Positions 6,736 through 14,802 of a stretch of 17,514 nt of DNA are shown here, piece after piece; the stretch's first letter is position 1, and every line of letters begins with the position of its first letter. The DNA comes from Desulfobacteraceae bacterium (lineage in GTDB: Bacteria > Desulfobacterota > Desulfobacteria > Desulfobacterales > UBA5616): the NCBI GenBank assembly GCA_030620375.1, contig JAUXEW010000029.1, positions 1 through 17,514 of the forward strand, read 5' to 3'. Made by a program: the position numbers and the translations under genes. The notes under the pieces are model-generated. The model worked only from the letters and a program-made list of their open reading frames with translations. It was not told the origin of the DNA and did not search any database.

Positions 6736-7629
6736 TTATCCCCTGAGCGCCTCGGCACCTCCGACGATATCCATTAATTCCGCGGTAATAGCCGCCTGTC
6801 GCGCCTTATTGTATACCAGCGTGAGATTGTCAAGCATGTCACCACACGCCTTTGTGGCGTTGTCCATTGCCGTCATCCGGGCTGCATGCTCACTGGTAGA
6901 CGTCTCCAGCAATGCGCTATACAGTTGAACGTATATGTTCCTTGGAAGCAATGCTCCCAACAGTTCTTGGGCTGAAGGCTCACAGATGTGCTCTGCCAGG
7001 TAATCCGAAGATTGATCTTTCGGCTCTTCTTCTGCCGGTTCGATCGGCGGAATCGGCAAAAGCTGTTTTACGGTTGGAATCTGGCGTGCCATATTAACAA
7101 ATTCGGCATATACGACATAGATTTCATCATAAATTTCATCAAGAAATCCGTCAATTAATTTTTGCCCGGCATTCGACGCAACATTAAATCCGAATCTGGT
7201 GCCCACCACGCCAATATATTCATCGGTCATCTGAAAATCATTTTTCCGGCACCAGTCGCGGCCTTTTTTTCCGAAATTCGTAATCGAAAAAGAAATGCCG
7301 GAGCCGGATTTTTCATTTACAAATTTTGCCGCGGCGTTAACCAAATTTACGTTAAAACCACCACAAAGCCCCCTGTCGGATGTACACAAGACAAGGTGAA
7401 TATTATTCGTTACATCACGGGGAATCAAGAGAGGGCTTGATTCAGCGCCTGATTTCTCGGCCAGGCTCCCCAACACTTCGGTAAACTTTCCGGCATAGGG
7501 GCGAAACATATCCATATTGGTCTGGGCACCCCGTAATCTGGAAGTGGCGACCATTTTCATGGCCCTTGTGATCTGTTGTGTTTTTTTAATAGCACTGATT
7601 TTGTTCTGTACATCTTTTAAACTAGGCAT
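6736..7629 (-). CDS. atpG: F1F0 ATP synthase subunit gamma
   Basis: This is the rotating central shaft of F1. It has 297 residues, slightly above the usual 285-290. The N-terminal helix is diagnostic (LKDVQNKISAIKKTQQITRA, with MKMVATSRLRGA after it). The C-terminal helix (TAMDNATKACGDMLDNLTLVYNKARQAAIT) pairs with it in the coiled-coil shaft. The central domain has CTSDRGLCGGFN near residue 85. An acidic, proline-rich insertion (PPIEPAEEEPKD, about 195-206) accounts for the extra length. It is 92 nt downstream of atpA, the largest gap inside the operon. That gap holds two mutually exclusive 5-bp GC stems (GGGCG/CGCCC and GCGGG/CCCGC) of unknown meaning. Confidence 0.97.
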   Translation of the reverse strand: MPSLKDVQNKISAIKKTQQITRAMKMVATSRLRGAQTNMDMFRPYAGKFTEVLGSLAEKSGAESSPLLIPRDVTNNIHLVLCTSDRGLCGGFNVNLVNAAAKFVNEKSGSGISFSITNFGKKGRDWCRKNDFQMTDEYIGVVGTRFGFNVASNAGQKLIDGFLDEIYDEIYVVYAEFVNMARQIPTVKQLLPIPPIEPAEEEPKDQSSDYLAEHICEPSAQELLGALLPRNIYVQLYSALLETSTSEHAARMTAMDNATKACGDMLDNLTLVYNKARQAAITAELMDIVGGAEALRG

Positions 7630-7721
7630 ATAAATCCGTCCTTATCCATCAAAACACAGCCATCAAAAAGAAACCCATCACCTTGCATAGCGGGCGCCTT
7701 ATTTTTCCCGCAAACGCCCTG

Positions 7722-9239
7722 TTATTTTATCGTGTCCTTAAATTCCTCATCATATGCGGTTAAGGCCTCTGTGATTGTCTTGTTCAATTCTTCTGAAATC
7801 TCTTTCTTCTCAGCAATTTCAGAAAAGATCTGAGGATATCTTTCCTCGATGAATGGATAAAGACCGGCCTCATATTTGGCAATCACATCTATCGGATATT
7901 TATCGAGGTAGCCGTTTGTTCCCGCATACAGGATAATAACCTGTTTTTTCAGCGACAAGGGTTGGTACTGGGGTTGTTTTAGAATTTCAACCAACCGTTC
8001 GCCACGGGTAAGCTGTCTTTGTGTGGCAGCATCCAGGTCACTTCCAAAGGTAGCAAACGCTTCAAGTTCCCGGAACTGGGCCAGATCAAGACGGAGCGAT
8101 CCTGCAACCTGCTTCATGGCCTTGACCTGAGCAGAACCGCCAACGCGAGACACTGAAAGACCAACATTGATGGCAGGCCTCACCCCGGCGAAAAACAAGC
8201 CCGGCTCGAGGTAAATCTGTCCATCCGTAATTGAAATAACGTTTGTGGGAATGTAAGCGGAAACATCACCGGCTTGAGTCTCAATGATCGGCAACGCAGT
8301 CAATGATCCGGCCCCCAGTTCATCGTTCAATTTTGCGGCACGTTCAAGAAGGCGAGAGTGATTGTAAAAAATGTCTCCCGGATATGCTTCTCGTCCCGGC
8401 GGGCGACGCAGAAGCAATGAAACCTGGCGGTAAGCAACAGCCTGTTTGGAAAGGTCGTCATAAATAATCAGGGCATGCTGGCCCTTATCACGGAAATATT
8501 CGCCCATGGCACATCCCGCATAAGGCGCAATATACTGCAGCGTGGCAGGATCACTGGCGCATGCGGATACAACGGTGGTATATTCCATGGCCCCGAATTT
8601 TTCGAGAACGGCAACCACCTGAGCCACGGTTGACTTCTTTTGACCGCATGCAACGTAAATGCAATTGACATCCTCACCTTTCTGGCTCAAAATCGTATCA
8701 ATCGCCAATGCGGTTTTACCAATTTGCCGATCGCCGATAATCAGTTCGCGTTGGCCACGTCCGACAGGCGTCATCGAGTCAATCGCCTTTAATCCGGTAT
8801 ACATCGGTTCATGAACGCCTTTTCTGGCAATAACACCGGGGGCGGCCATTTCAACACGACGAAATTCCGTGGCATCAATCGGGCCCTTGCCGTCAATCGG
8901 CTCGCCCACCGCCGATACCACGCGGCCCACAACAGCCTCTCCAACGGGAACCTGAGCAATACGGCCGGTTCGCTTTACAATGTCCCCTTCTTTGATATGG
9001 ATGTCCTCACCCATGATGGCGACACCGACATTGTCTTCTTCAAGGTTTAATGCCAGTCCCAATACGCCACCGGGGAACTCAACGAGTTCCAGCGCCATCA
9101 CTTTTTCCAAACCATATACCCTGGCGATACCATCACCTACCGACAAGACCACACCTGTCTCACTTAATTCAACCTTCTTGTCGTAATCCTTAATCTGTTC
9201 CTTAATTATTTGACTTATTTCTTCGGCTCTTAGTTCCAT
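7722..9239 (-). CDS. atpA: F1F0 ATP synthase subunit alpha
   Basis: This is the non-catalytic nucleotide-binding subunit of the F1 hexamer. The 505 residues match the family. The Walker A loop is GDRQIGKT at 169-176; many homologues have T where this has I. The arginine finger region is SVSRVGGSAQ near residue 370. The N-terminal helix (MELRAEEISQIIKEQI) is the part that contacts subunit delta. The ATG shares one base with the atpH stop (TAATG), so the two genes are translationally coupled. It lies in the order b'-b-delta-alpha-gamma-beta-epsilon. Confidence 0.98.
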   Translation of the reverse strand: MELRAEEISQIIKEQIKDYDKKVELSETGVVLSVGDGIARVYGLEKVMALELVEFPGGVLGLALNLEEDNVGVAIMGEDIHIKEGDIVKRTGRIAQVPVGEAVVGRVVSAVGEPIDGKGPIDATEFRRVEMAAPGVIARKGVHEPMYTGLKAIDSMTPVGRGQRELIIGDRQIGKTALAIDTILSQKGEDVNCIYVACGQKKSTVAQVVAVLEKFGAMEYTTVVSACASDPATLQYIAPYAGCAMGEYFRDKGQHALIIYDDLSKQAVAYRQVSLLLRRPPGREAYPGDIFYNHSRLLERAAKLNDELGAGSLTALPIIETQAGDVSAYIPTNVISITDGQIYLEPGLFFAGVRPAINVGLSVSRVGGSAQVKAMKQVAGSLRLDLAQFRELEAFATFGSDLDAATQRQLTRGERLVEILKQPQYQPLSLKKQVIILYAGTNGYLDKYPIDVIAKYEAGLYPFIEERYPQIFSEIAEKKEISEELNKTITEALTAYDEEFKDTIK

Positions 9240-9790
9240 TAGACACTCTCACCCCTTTTTAAAGATTCCCTCATATTGAGCAATTGTGTTTTTATGCTCC
9301 CGTCCAAAACAAGATCTCCGATTCGGGTCACAACCCCGCCGATCAGACTCGGATCTTGTCCTACATCCAGTATCACATCCGTGTTTGTCATTTTTGACAA
9401 AGAATTTCGAATTTTTTCAATGGCATCTGAAGAAAGCTCAGTTGCGGAAATCAAACTGGCCCGTGCCACACCTTTTAGTTCATCCGCAAGCTTTTGATAA
9501 AACTCGCCGATATTGCCTATAAAACCAAATCTCCCTTTATCAAAAAGCAATAGGAGAAAAGATTTCATCACAATGGATAAATCCAGCTTATCGATGACCG
9601 CCGTCAAAACTTTTTTCCGCGCCGAAGCCTCATATAAAGGATTACTAATCACTTGCTTGAGTGCTTCTTCTTTTTCAATTAAGCTGGTTAACCGCTCCAG
9701 TTCGGTCCGATAGGATTCAGCCTGGCCATCTCCCTTGCCTATCAGTAAAAGTGCCTTGGCATAACGCCTTGCTATTACCAAATTTTTCAC
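9239..9790 (-). CDS. atpH: F1F0 ATP synthase subunit delta (OSCP)
   Basis: This is the peripheral stalk subunit that joins the b dimer to the top of F1. The 183 residues match the family (about 180). It has the helical N-terminal domain (NLVIARRYAKALLLIGK at the start, typical Y-A-x-A-L) and the C-terminal signature region GGVVTRIGDLVLDGSIKTQL near 151-170, the conserved G-G-x-x-x-x-I-G-D-x-x-x-D-x-S pattern. The start is GTG and overlaps the atpF stop by one base (TAGTG). It overlaps atpA the same way at its end, which implies coupled translation of peripheral stalk and alpha. Confidence 0.95.
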   Translation of the reverse strand: MKNLVIARRYAKALLLIGKGDGQAESYRTELERLTSLIEKEEALKQVISNPLYEASARKKVLTAVIDKLDLSIVMKSFLLLLFDKGRFGFIGNIGEFYQKLADELKGVARASLISATELSSDAIEKIRNSLSKMTNTDVILDVGQDPSLIGGVVTRIGDLVLDGSIKTQLLNMRESLKRGESV

Positions 9791-10410
9791 TATGCCACCA
9801 CCTTCTCTAAATATTCGTCGACCAGTCTATATTGATCTTCTGATGTAATTTTACCAATAATATCCTTTTCAGCCCTGACAAGTGCCTGTTCAATTATTTC
9901 AGTCTGAAGCTTAAGTTTGGCCTGTTTAAATTCATGCTCAATGTTTCTACGGGCATTCTCCTCAAGTTTCATGGCGGCCGTCTCCGCTTCCTTTAAAATT
10001 CTTGTCGTTGCCTCATTGCCTTGTCTGATATATGCTTCGACAATTTCTTCCGCTTCCTCGTTTAAAAGGGAAAGTTTTTCATTGTATTGGGCGAGTTCTT
10101 TTTCAGCCGCTTGTTTCTTTTCTTCCAATTCACGCAACTGCTCTTTTATTCCATTGATTCGTGAACCCAGAGCCTGGGATACGGGTTTTCTCAAAAGCAG
10201 AAAGAGACCGACAGCCAGAACGGTAAAATTGAACACACGGTAGGTATCTGTCGCCACCCATCCCTTGGTTTGGTATGTCTCCCCGTGAGTCTCACCATGC
10301 TCCGCTGCCAAAAGGGGCCCGCACCAAAACATCAGAAACACTGCCAAAACAACCATCCATATCGTCCGGACTTTAAAGAGATGCCTGCGGTTGATATCAG
10401 GATTCTTCAT
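9790..10410 (-). CDS. atpF: F1F0 ATP synthase subunit b
   Basis: This is the membrane-anchored peripheral stalk subunit. Of its 206 residues, 60-73 are a transmembrane helix (VFNFTVLAVGLFLLLRKPV), followed by a long charged coiled coil. Before that is a second hydrophobic stretch at 17-36 ending GPLLAAEHG, which looks like a cleavable signal peptide or extra membrane helix. A small histidine-rich repeat, HGETHGET, follows. E. coli b (156 residues) lacks this N-terminal part; longer b subunits of this shape are common in Desulfobacterota. The ATG overlaps the stop of the preceding b' gene (TAATG). Together with that gene it should form a b/b' heterodimer. Confidence 0.93.
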   Translation of the reverse strand: MKNPDINRRHLFKVRTIWMVVLAVFLMFWCGPLLAAEHGETHGETYQTKGWVATDTYRVFNFTVLAVGLFLLLRKPVSQALGSRINGIKEQLRELEEKKQAAEKELAQYNEKLSLLNEEAEEIVEAYIRQGNEATTRILKEAETAAMKLEENARRNIEHEFKQAKLKLQTEIIEQALVRAEKDIIGKITSEDQYRLVDEYLEKVVA

Positions 10411-10931
10411 TAAACAGCCCTCCCCAATATTTTTTGTCCGATTGCATCCGCAAACCCATCAATCTCCTGTTGTAAAGACACCCTGACATCTTCAACATCT
10501 TTTTCAATTTTTTCAATAACTTCGGCAAGATCTTCCTGCGCCTTCCGATTAATCCGGTCAATGATCTTTCTTTCTTCTGCTTCGGCTGCCTGAATCAAGG
10601 CTTCTTTTTCTTTCAAGCCTTTTGCTCTTGCCGACTTAATCCCCGATATCCAGGTGTTCTCTTTTTCTTTCGCATCATCATGAAAGCCGTCAATACGTTG
10701 CTCGATCCCTTCTATTGTTTTCTTCCGTTGCAACAGGATATTGCGTATCGGCCGGTACAATATGAGGTTTAACACCCATATCAAAAAGATAAAGTTAACG
10801 ATCTGTACAAAAACCGATACATCCGGCAATACGGTAATGCCACCGGAAGCGCCCATCGCCGTTTGAGCTGTTCCGCCTAAAGCCAGCACCCCTCCCCAAA
10901 AACCGCTCCGGCAAAGACTCGAAAATTTCAT
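10410..10931 (-). CDS. atpF': F1F0 ATP synthase subunit b' (second b-type subunit)
   Basis: This is a second b-type stalk subunit of 173 residues and the first gene of the ATP synthase operon. The main transmembrane helix is about residues 38-58 (SVFVQIVNFIFLIWVLNLIL) followed by YRPIRNILLQRK, the conserved end of the anchor in b and b' subunits. The rest is coiled coil. Residues 10-28 are a weaker hydrophobic segment (FWGGVLALGGTAQTAMGAS) that could be a signal peptide. The ATG has a GGAG ribosome binding site nine bases upstream. Paired b'/b genes occur in photosynthetic bacteria and in many Desulfobacterota. The division into b' and b is by gene order and similarity of form. Confidence 0.9.
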   Translation of the reverse strand: MKFSSLCRSGFWGGVLALGGTAQTAMGASGGITVLPDVSVFVQIVNFIFLIWVLNLILYRPIRNILLQRKKTIEGIEQRIDGFHDDAKEKENTWISGIKSARAKGLKEKEALIQAAEAEERKIIDRINRKAQEDLAEVIEKIEKDVEDVRVSLQQEIDGFADAIGQKILGRAV

Positions 10932-10951
10932 CTAAACTCCTTGGTTACCGT

Positions 10952-10977
10952 AGCGAGCAACGAAAAATACGCTCGCT
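10952..10977 (-). promoter_or_regulatory. hairpin in the 5' leader of the atp operon
   Basis: AGCGAGC (10977 to 10971 on the minus strand) pairs with GCTCGCT (10958 to 10952) across a 12-nt AT-rich loop, ending about 20 nt before the atpF' start codon. There is no U-run after it, so it is not an intrinsic terminator. It could affect translation or stability of the operon mRNA. No function is shown. Confidence 0.4.
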
Positions 10978-11010
10978 GTTTCGGTTCCACTTCACATAGA
11001 AAAAAATGGA

Positions 11011-11039
11011 CTATTACATTACCTTAACTGTCTTGTCAA
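11011..11039 (-). promoter_or_regulatory. sigma70-type promoter of the ATP synthase operon
   Basis: A perfect -35 hexamer TTGACA (11039 to 11034), a 17-nt spacer and TAATAG (11016 to 11011) lie on the minus strand. The predicted start is near 11004, giving a leader of about 70 nt before atpF'. It follows the end of the bactofilin gene and its likely terminator. Confidence 0.75.
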
Positions 11040-11095
11040 AGGATTTTTGAAAATTTTCGAGGAATATCTTTCGTTTTTTTCCGGCAGGTTTTTGC

Positions 11096-11120
11096 TTGAA
11101 AAACCGGTCCTTTGCACCGG
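11096..11120 (-). terminator. probable terminator of the mre-rod-bactofilin cluster
   Basis: Just after the bactofilin stop, the minus strand has CCGGT, loop GCAAAGG and ACCGG followed by five T residues (down to about 11096). The stem is short (5 bp) but GC-rich and the U-tract is present, so this is a moderate intrinsic terminator. It lies about 60 nt ahead of the atp promoter. Confidence 0.55.
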
Positions 11121-11122
11121 GA

Positions 11123-11503
11123 TCAAACCTTAACTATAGAATCATCCTCAGATGCCGACGCTTTTGTTTTTATGCCGCAATTTCCGTCAAATCTGACGCC
11201 CTCTTCAATGGAAATAACCGGTGCAAGAATATCACCGGTTATGTGAGCCGGTGCATAAACCTCAACCCGTTCCCCGGCACATATCCTGCCGTTCACTTTT
11301 CCCATAATAATGGCGGTACTCACATTAATGTCGGCATGAATATCAGCCGCCTCACCAATGATCAGTGTACCACCGTCACCGATAATTTTTCCTTTGACCC
11401 GACCGTCAAGTCTGATCGTATTTTCAAATTCGATCGTTCCGTCTATGCTGGTGCCCGGCCCCAAAAAAGTTGAAATTGAACCTGCTTTTTTACCCCTTCT
11501 CAT
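11123..11503 (-). CDS. bactofilin family cytoskeletal protein
   Basis: Bactofilins polymerise without nucleotide into filaments that act in cell shape, wall enzyme placement or chromosome positioning. The 126-residue protein is almost entirely the bactofilin domain (once DUF583). It begins ISTFLGPGTSIDGTIEFENT near residue 9, followed by a beta-helix of short repeats with regular I/V and G (LDGRVKGKIIGDGGTLIIG, then IHADINVSTAIIMGKVNG). The N-terminal tail is short and basic (MRRGKKAG). The ATG follows a GAGGA ribosome binding site. It comes 94 nt after rodA and is the last gene of the elongation cluster, which suggests a role in cell shape. The specific role cannot be read from sequence. Confidence 0.93.
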   Translation of the reverse strand: MRRGKKAGSISTFLGPGTSIDGTIEFENTIRLDGRVKGKIIGDGGTLIIGEAADIHADINVSTAIIMGKVNGRICAGERVEVYAPAHITGDILAPVISIEEGVRFDGNCGIKTKASASEDDSIVKV

Positions 11504-11597
11504 ATTATCCTCGACCCACTTTACCCGAATATTTCAATTGACCGCCGATCCCGGGTCCCTGATCCCCATAGTATAATGTTCTTTAGGAAACGTTTCA

Positions 11598-12701
11598 CTA
11601 GTCAATCAAAAATCGTCTCATGTTGATATTCAGCAACAACCCGATACAAATCATTTTGGTAATCACCGATGACCCACCATAGCTGATAAAAGGGAGCGAA
11701 ACTCCCACAACCGGCATTAATCCCATTACCATTCCGATATTGATAAAAACTTCCCAAAATAACAATGCCGTAATCCCAAAGGAAAGTAAAATTCCAAAAG
11801 GCTCCCTGCAATCGCGCGCGATATTTAATCCGATCACAATCAGCAATATGAAAAGAACCAAAAGCCCGGCGCTCCCTAAAAAACCCCACTCTTCGGCCAA
11901 CACCGAAAAAATAAAATCAGTGTGCTGTTCCGGTAAAAACGAGAGGGCGTTTTGTGTCCCCTTTAGAAAACCTTTACCATGAACCATTCCCGATCCAATA
12001 GCAATCTTGGATTGAATAATATGGTAGCCGGCACCGAGCGGATCAAGATCAGGGCTCAAGAACGTTAAAATTCGTTGCTTTTGATAGGCTTTTAAAAAAA
12101 ACCATACCATGGGAATACAAATGATACCGGAAATCATAATATAGAAAAAGGTGCGTTTTTCAATTTTTGCAAAAAGGGTAATTGATGCCGCCACCAGAAC
12201 GATCAATAGCGATGTTCCCAGGTCCGGTTGTTTCACGATCAAAATAAAAGGGACCAATATAAGGAGAAAAGGCTGAAACAGGTCCCGCAACGTCAATCCA
12301 TTTGTGTTGATACGCTTTGAGTAATAGCGCGCCAGGCTGATGATCACGGCGATCTTAACGAGTTCCGACGGCTGAATCGAAAATGGTCCGAAACCAAGCC
12401 AGCGTCTGGATCCTCCCGCGTATTTACCGAAAAACAGAACACAGATCAGCATGCAGATGCAGATGATATAAATTAACGCCGACCATCGTTCCAATAATTT
12501 GTAATTAAACAAAAATGATATGGCCATTAACATCAACCCGGCGCTGTTCCAGATCAACTGCTTGGTATATATTATTTTCTGGGGAAATTGCGGACCTGCC
12601 GTAACAGCACTGTATAGCGTAACAAATCCCAAGGCTGCCAAGAAAACCGTCAGTCCGAATAATCCCCAATTAAAATTTTGTATTAACCGCCGATCAAACA
12701 T
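11598..12701 (-). CDS. rodA: rod shape-determining peptidoglycan glycosyltransferase RodA
   Basis: This SEDS-family membrane enzyme polymerises lipid II into glycan strands for cell elongation, working with PBP2. The 367 residues form about ten membrane helices. Family motifs are GGSRRWLGFGPFSIQPSEL near 96-114, KQPDLGTSL near 158-166, LPEQHTDFIFSVLAEEWGF near 256-274 with the presumed catalytic D262, and SYGGSS near the C-terminus. The ATG at 12701 has no visible ribosome binding site, and an in-frame stop lies a few codons upstream, so no earlier start is possible. The unusually long 206-nt gap to mrdA holds a MITE-like element, which may have changed how rodA is translated. Confidence 0.97.
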   Translation of the reverse strand: MFDRRLIQNFNWGLFGLTVFLAALGFVTLYSAVTAGPQFPQKIIYTKQLIWNSAGLMLMAISFLFNYKLLERWSALIYIICICMLICVLFFGKYAGGSRRWLGFGPFSIQPSELVKIAVIISLARYYSKRINTNGLTLRDLFQPFLLILVPFILIVKQPDLGTSLLIVLVAASITLFAKIEKRTFFYIMISGIICIPMVWFFLKAYQKQRILTFLSPDLDPLGAGYHIIQSKIAIGSGMVHGKGFLKGTQNALSFLPEQHTDFIFSVLAEEWGFLGSAGLLVLFILLIVIGLNIARDCREPFGILLSFGITALLFWEVFINIGMVMGLMPVVGVSLPFISYGGSSVITKMICIGLLLNINMRRFLID

Positions 12702-12708
12702 AATTAGT

Positions 12709-12780
12709 TACATCGTTATGGTGGTGCATTTTTGCCTTGAGCCTTGTGCTCTGTGCCTGGCGCTCTCTGGTTTATTCGGG
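12709..12780. other. stuttering low-complexity spacer between rodA and the MITE-like element
   Basis: This short intergenic stretch contains imperfect repeats of the form CCTTGAGCCTTGTGCTC followed by TGTGCCTGGCGCTC. It has no coding or promoter signal that I can support. Similar G/C stutters occur at 4595-4611 and about 17388-17412. Confidence 0.4.
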
Positions 12781-12928
12781 TTAGTGCCCATCCATAAACG
12801 GCATCTTTTGGCCCAGAGCTTCGTTTTCGCTCTTTTCAAATCCTCAAAATAGCACGCTATTCCTGTGGTTTCAAAATCGCTCAGGCCTTGCTCTGAACCA
12901 AAATCCATCATTTCTGGATGGACACTAA
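12781..12928. mobile_element. 148-bp near-palindromic MITE-like element
   Basis: The two ends are imperfect terminal inverted repeats. TTAGTGCCCATCCATAAACG (from 12781) and, on the other strand, TTAGTGTCCATCCAGAAATG (from 12928) agree at 29 of the outer 39 positions with no gaps. The similarity fades and returns to a perfect core AATAGC-AC-GCTATT at 12848-12861, the exact centre, so the whole element can fold on itself. Both ends can be read with TA as target duplication, as for Tc1/mariner-like (IS630) elements, but I cannot name the family. There is no transposase. One end overlaps the last codons of mrdA. A half-copy lies at 4781-4840. Confidence 0.72.
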
Positions 12929-14734
12929 GTAGGTTTTGATCATTTCACTTGCAATCGGAGCGGCCACGCTGGAGCCGTGTTCACCATGTTCCACAAATAC
13001 AACAACGGCAATTGTTGGATCATCTGAAGGCGCGTATGCTGCGAACCAGGCATGCGGTTTCAAATGGTAAGGGAACTCTCTTTCCCCGGCTATTTCATCG
13101 CCGACCCTTCCCACCACTTGGGCAGTACCTGTTTTCCCGCTCATCTTAATCCCATTGATTCGGGCATTAAATGCGGTTCCGTTTTTATGATTGACCACCT
13201 TGAACAGGCCTTCTGCGATAATGTCTAAAGTGTGGCCGCTTGCCGGTAACACGCCCACCTTTTTACTATTGCCATGAAGCACCAGCTCGCCTTCCTGGGT
13301 TTCGATTTTTCTAAATATTAACGGTCGATATCGGTTCCCGTCGTTCGCCACGGCCGAAATGGATACCAGCATCTGTAACGGTGTGACCAGGTTATAGCCC
13401 TGGCCGATCGCCACGGAAAGTGTCTCACCCGCTTGCCATGCCACACCGGTCCGCCGCTTTTTCCAGGCTGCCGTAGGGACCAATCCTCTGTTTTCGTGGT
13501 CCAGGATGATCCCGGTTAAATCGCCCAAACCACAAGCCCGCGCATACCACGCCAATCGGTCGACACCCAGCTTTTGGCCGATTTGATAGAAAAAAATATC
13601 GCAAGATTGGGCCAATGCATCCACAATATTTAATGTGCCATGGCCTTGTTCTTTCCAATCCCGAAAAACACGGTCGCCGCACTTATATCTTCCGCTGCAA
13701 TAAAGAGTGGTCGTCTTATCAATGATACCTTCCTCCAAAGCGGCCATGGCCGTAATGATCTTATAGGTTGACGCCGGCGGATACTCACCTTGAATGGCTT
13801 TGTTTATCATGGGTCTCCGGGGATTTGAAATTAAGGCATTCCATGCCTCATGGGACAGGCCGTTAACAAAGTCGTTCTGATCAAATGAAGGGCTGCTGAC
13901 CATTGCCAGAATTTCACCGTTTGCCGGATTCATTGCTATGGCGGCCCCGGCTTTTCCGTTTAAAAGTGTCTCTGTCTTTTCCTGAAGCTGGTGATCAATT
14001 GTCAGGTAGATATTGCATCCCGGCTTTGCTTCAACCGTCTGTAATACCCTAATAACCTGCCCGGCGACATTCACCTCCACCTGTCTTCCGCCATGTTCTC
14101 CCCTCAAATAATTCTCAAAGACCTTTTCCACTCCGAATTTTCCGATATAATCACCACTTTTACAATCTTTATATTTCCCGGATGATAGCTCCTCAGAATT
14201 AATTTCGCTTAAATATCCCAAAAGATGAGCGGCATACTTCCTGTGGATATAATGCCTGCGAGGCTGAATATTAACCGTTACCCCGGGAAGATTATATCGA
14301 TGGACCTCAACGGCGGCCAGTACGTCTCTCCCGAAGTCCTGTAACAACAGAATCGGTTTATACGAAGGCGTGCGCTTGGCTGCAGATATTTTGGACGTCA
14401 GTATCTCTGCCGACACACCGGTATAACGAGACAGGTTTTCAATCGTTTGTTTTATGGGTGCTGCATCTTTTAATGTAATATACAAATCAAAGGCCGGTCT
14501 ATTATCCACCAGCAATTCCCCGTTACAGTCAAAAATCAACCCTCTGGGCGGCGATATACTCTGCAGTCGGATGCAATTGTTCTCAGAAAGCCTTCTAAAT
14601 TCGGGCCCTTCAATTAATTGGAGATAAAACAGACGGGCAAAAAGGATAACAAAAACAACCATGATGGCATATATGGCCATTGTTAAGCGGTGCTTATACC
14701 AGTCTATATCCGGGGTTTTAAAATATTTTCTCAA
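12908..14734 (-). CDS. mrdA: penicillin-binding protein 2 (elongation transpeptidase)
   Basis: This class B PBP cross-links peptidoglycan during cell elongation as partner of RodA. The 608-residue protein has a single N-terminal membrane helix (about 18-40), the dimerisation/pedestal domain (SPPRGLIFDCNG near 61-72), and the transpeptidase domain. Its motifs are STYK at 322-325 with the active serine S322, SCD at 377-379 and KTGT at 534-537. The start is TTG without a strong ribosome binding site; an ATG at residue 19 is less likely because it would cut into conserved sequence before the membrane helix. The last residues after TY (LVSIQK and the stop) are encoded by the inverted-repeat end of a MITE-like element. 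This implies insertion at the 3' end of the gene without loss of the enzyme domain. Confidence 0.96.
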   Translation of the reverse strand: MRKYFKTPDIDWYKHRLTMAIYAIMVVFVILFARLFYLQLIEGPEFRRLSENNCIRLQSISPPRGLIFDCNGELLVDNRPAFDLYITLKDAAPIKQTIENLSRYTGVSAEILTSKISAAKRTPSYKPILLLQDFGRDVLAAVEVHRYNLPGVTVNIQPRRHYIHRKYAAHLLGYLSEINSEELSSGKYKDCKSGDYIGKFGVEKVFENYLRGEHGGRQVEVNVAGQVIRVLQTVEAKPGCNIYLTIDHQLQEKTETLLNGKAGAAIAMNPANGEILAMVSSPSFDQNDFVNGLSHEAWNALISNPRRPMINKAIQGEYPPASTYKIITAMAALEEGIIDKTTTLYCSGRYKCGDRVFRDWKEQGHGTLNIVDALAQSCDIFFYQIGQKLGVDRLAWYARACGLGDLTGIILDHENRGLVPTAAWKKRRTGVAWQAGETLSVAIGQGYNLVTPLQMLVSISAVANDGNRYRPLIFRKIETQEGELVLHGNSKKVGVLPASGHTLDIIAEGLFKVVNHKNGTAFNARINGIKMSGKTGTAQVVGRVGDEIAGEREFPYHLKPHAWFAAYAPSDDPTIAVVVFVEHGEHGSSVAAPIASEMIKTYLVSIQK

Positions 14735-14802
14735 AACGCAACTTTACTAAATTTAAGGGTAACGACTCAGGTGGATAGACTGAAGCCCGATAGCTGAAGC
14801 GC

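Noticed and set aside
7630..7721. Possible attenuator in the atpA-atpG gap
   Set aside because: The GC stems are only 5 bp, exclude each other and lack a U-tract. There is not enough to call a regulatory element.
9917..10243. Serine-rich plus-strand open frame opposite atpF
   Set aside because: Its serine- and phenylalanine-rich composition is what the antisense of a charged coiled coil (E/K codons) gives. No start signals or motifs.
12708..12911. A 67-codon minus-strand open frame between mrdA and rodA
   Set aside because: It lies almost wholly inside the palindromic element and the stutter sequence, has no ribosome binding site and overlaps the mrdA stop. Its first 15 residues resemble a frame in the other element copy because the DNA is repeated.
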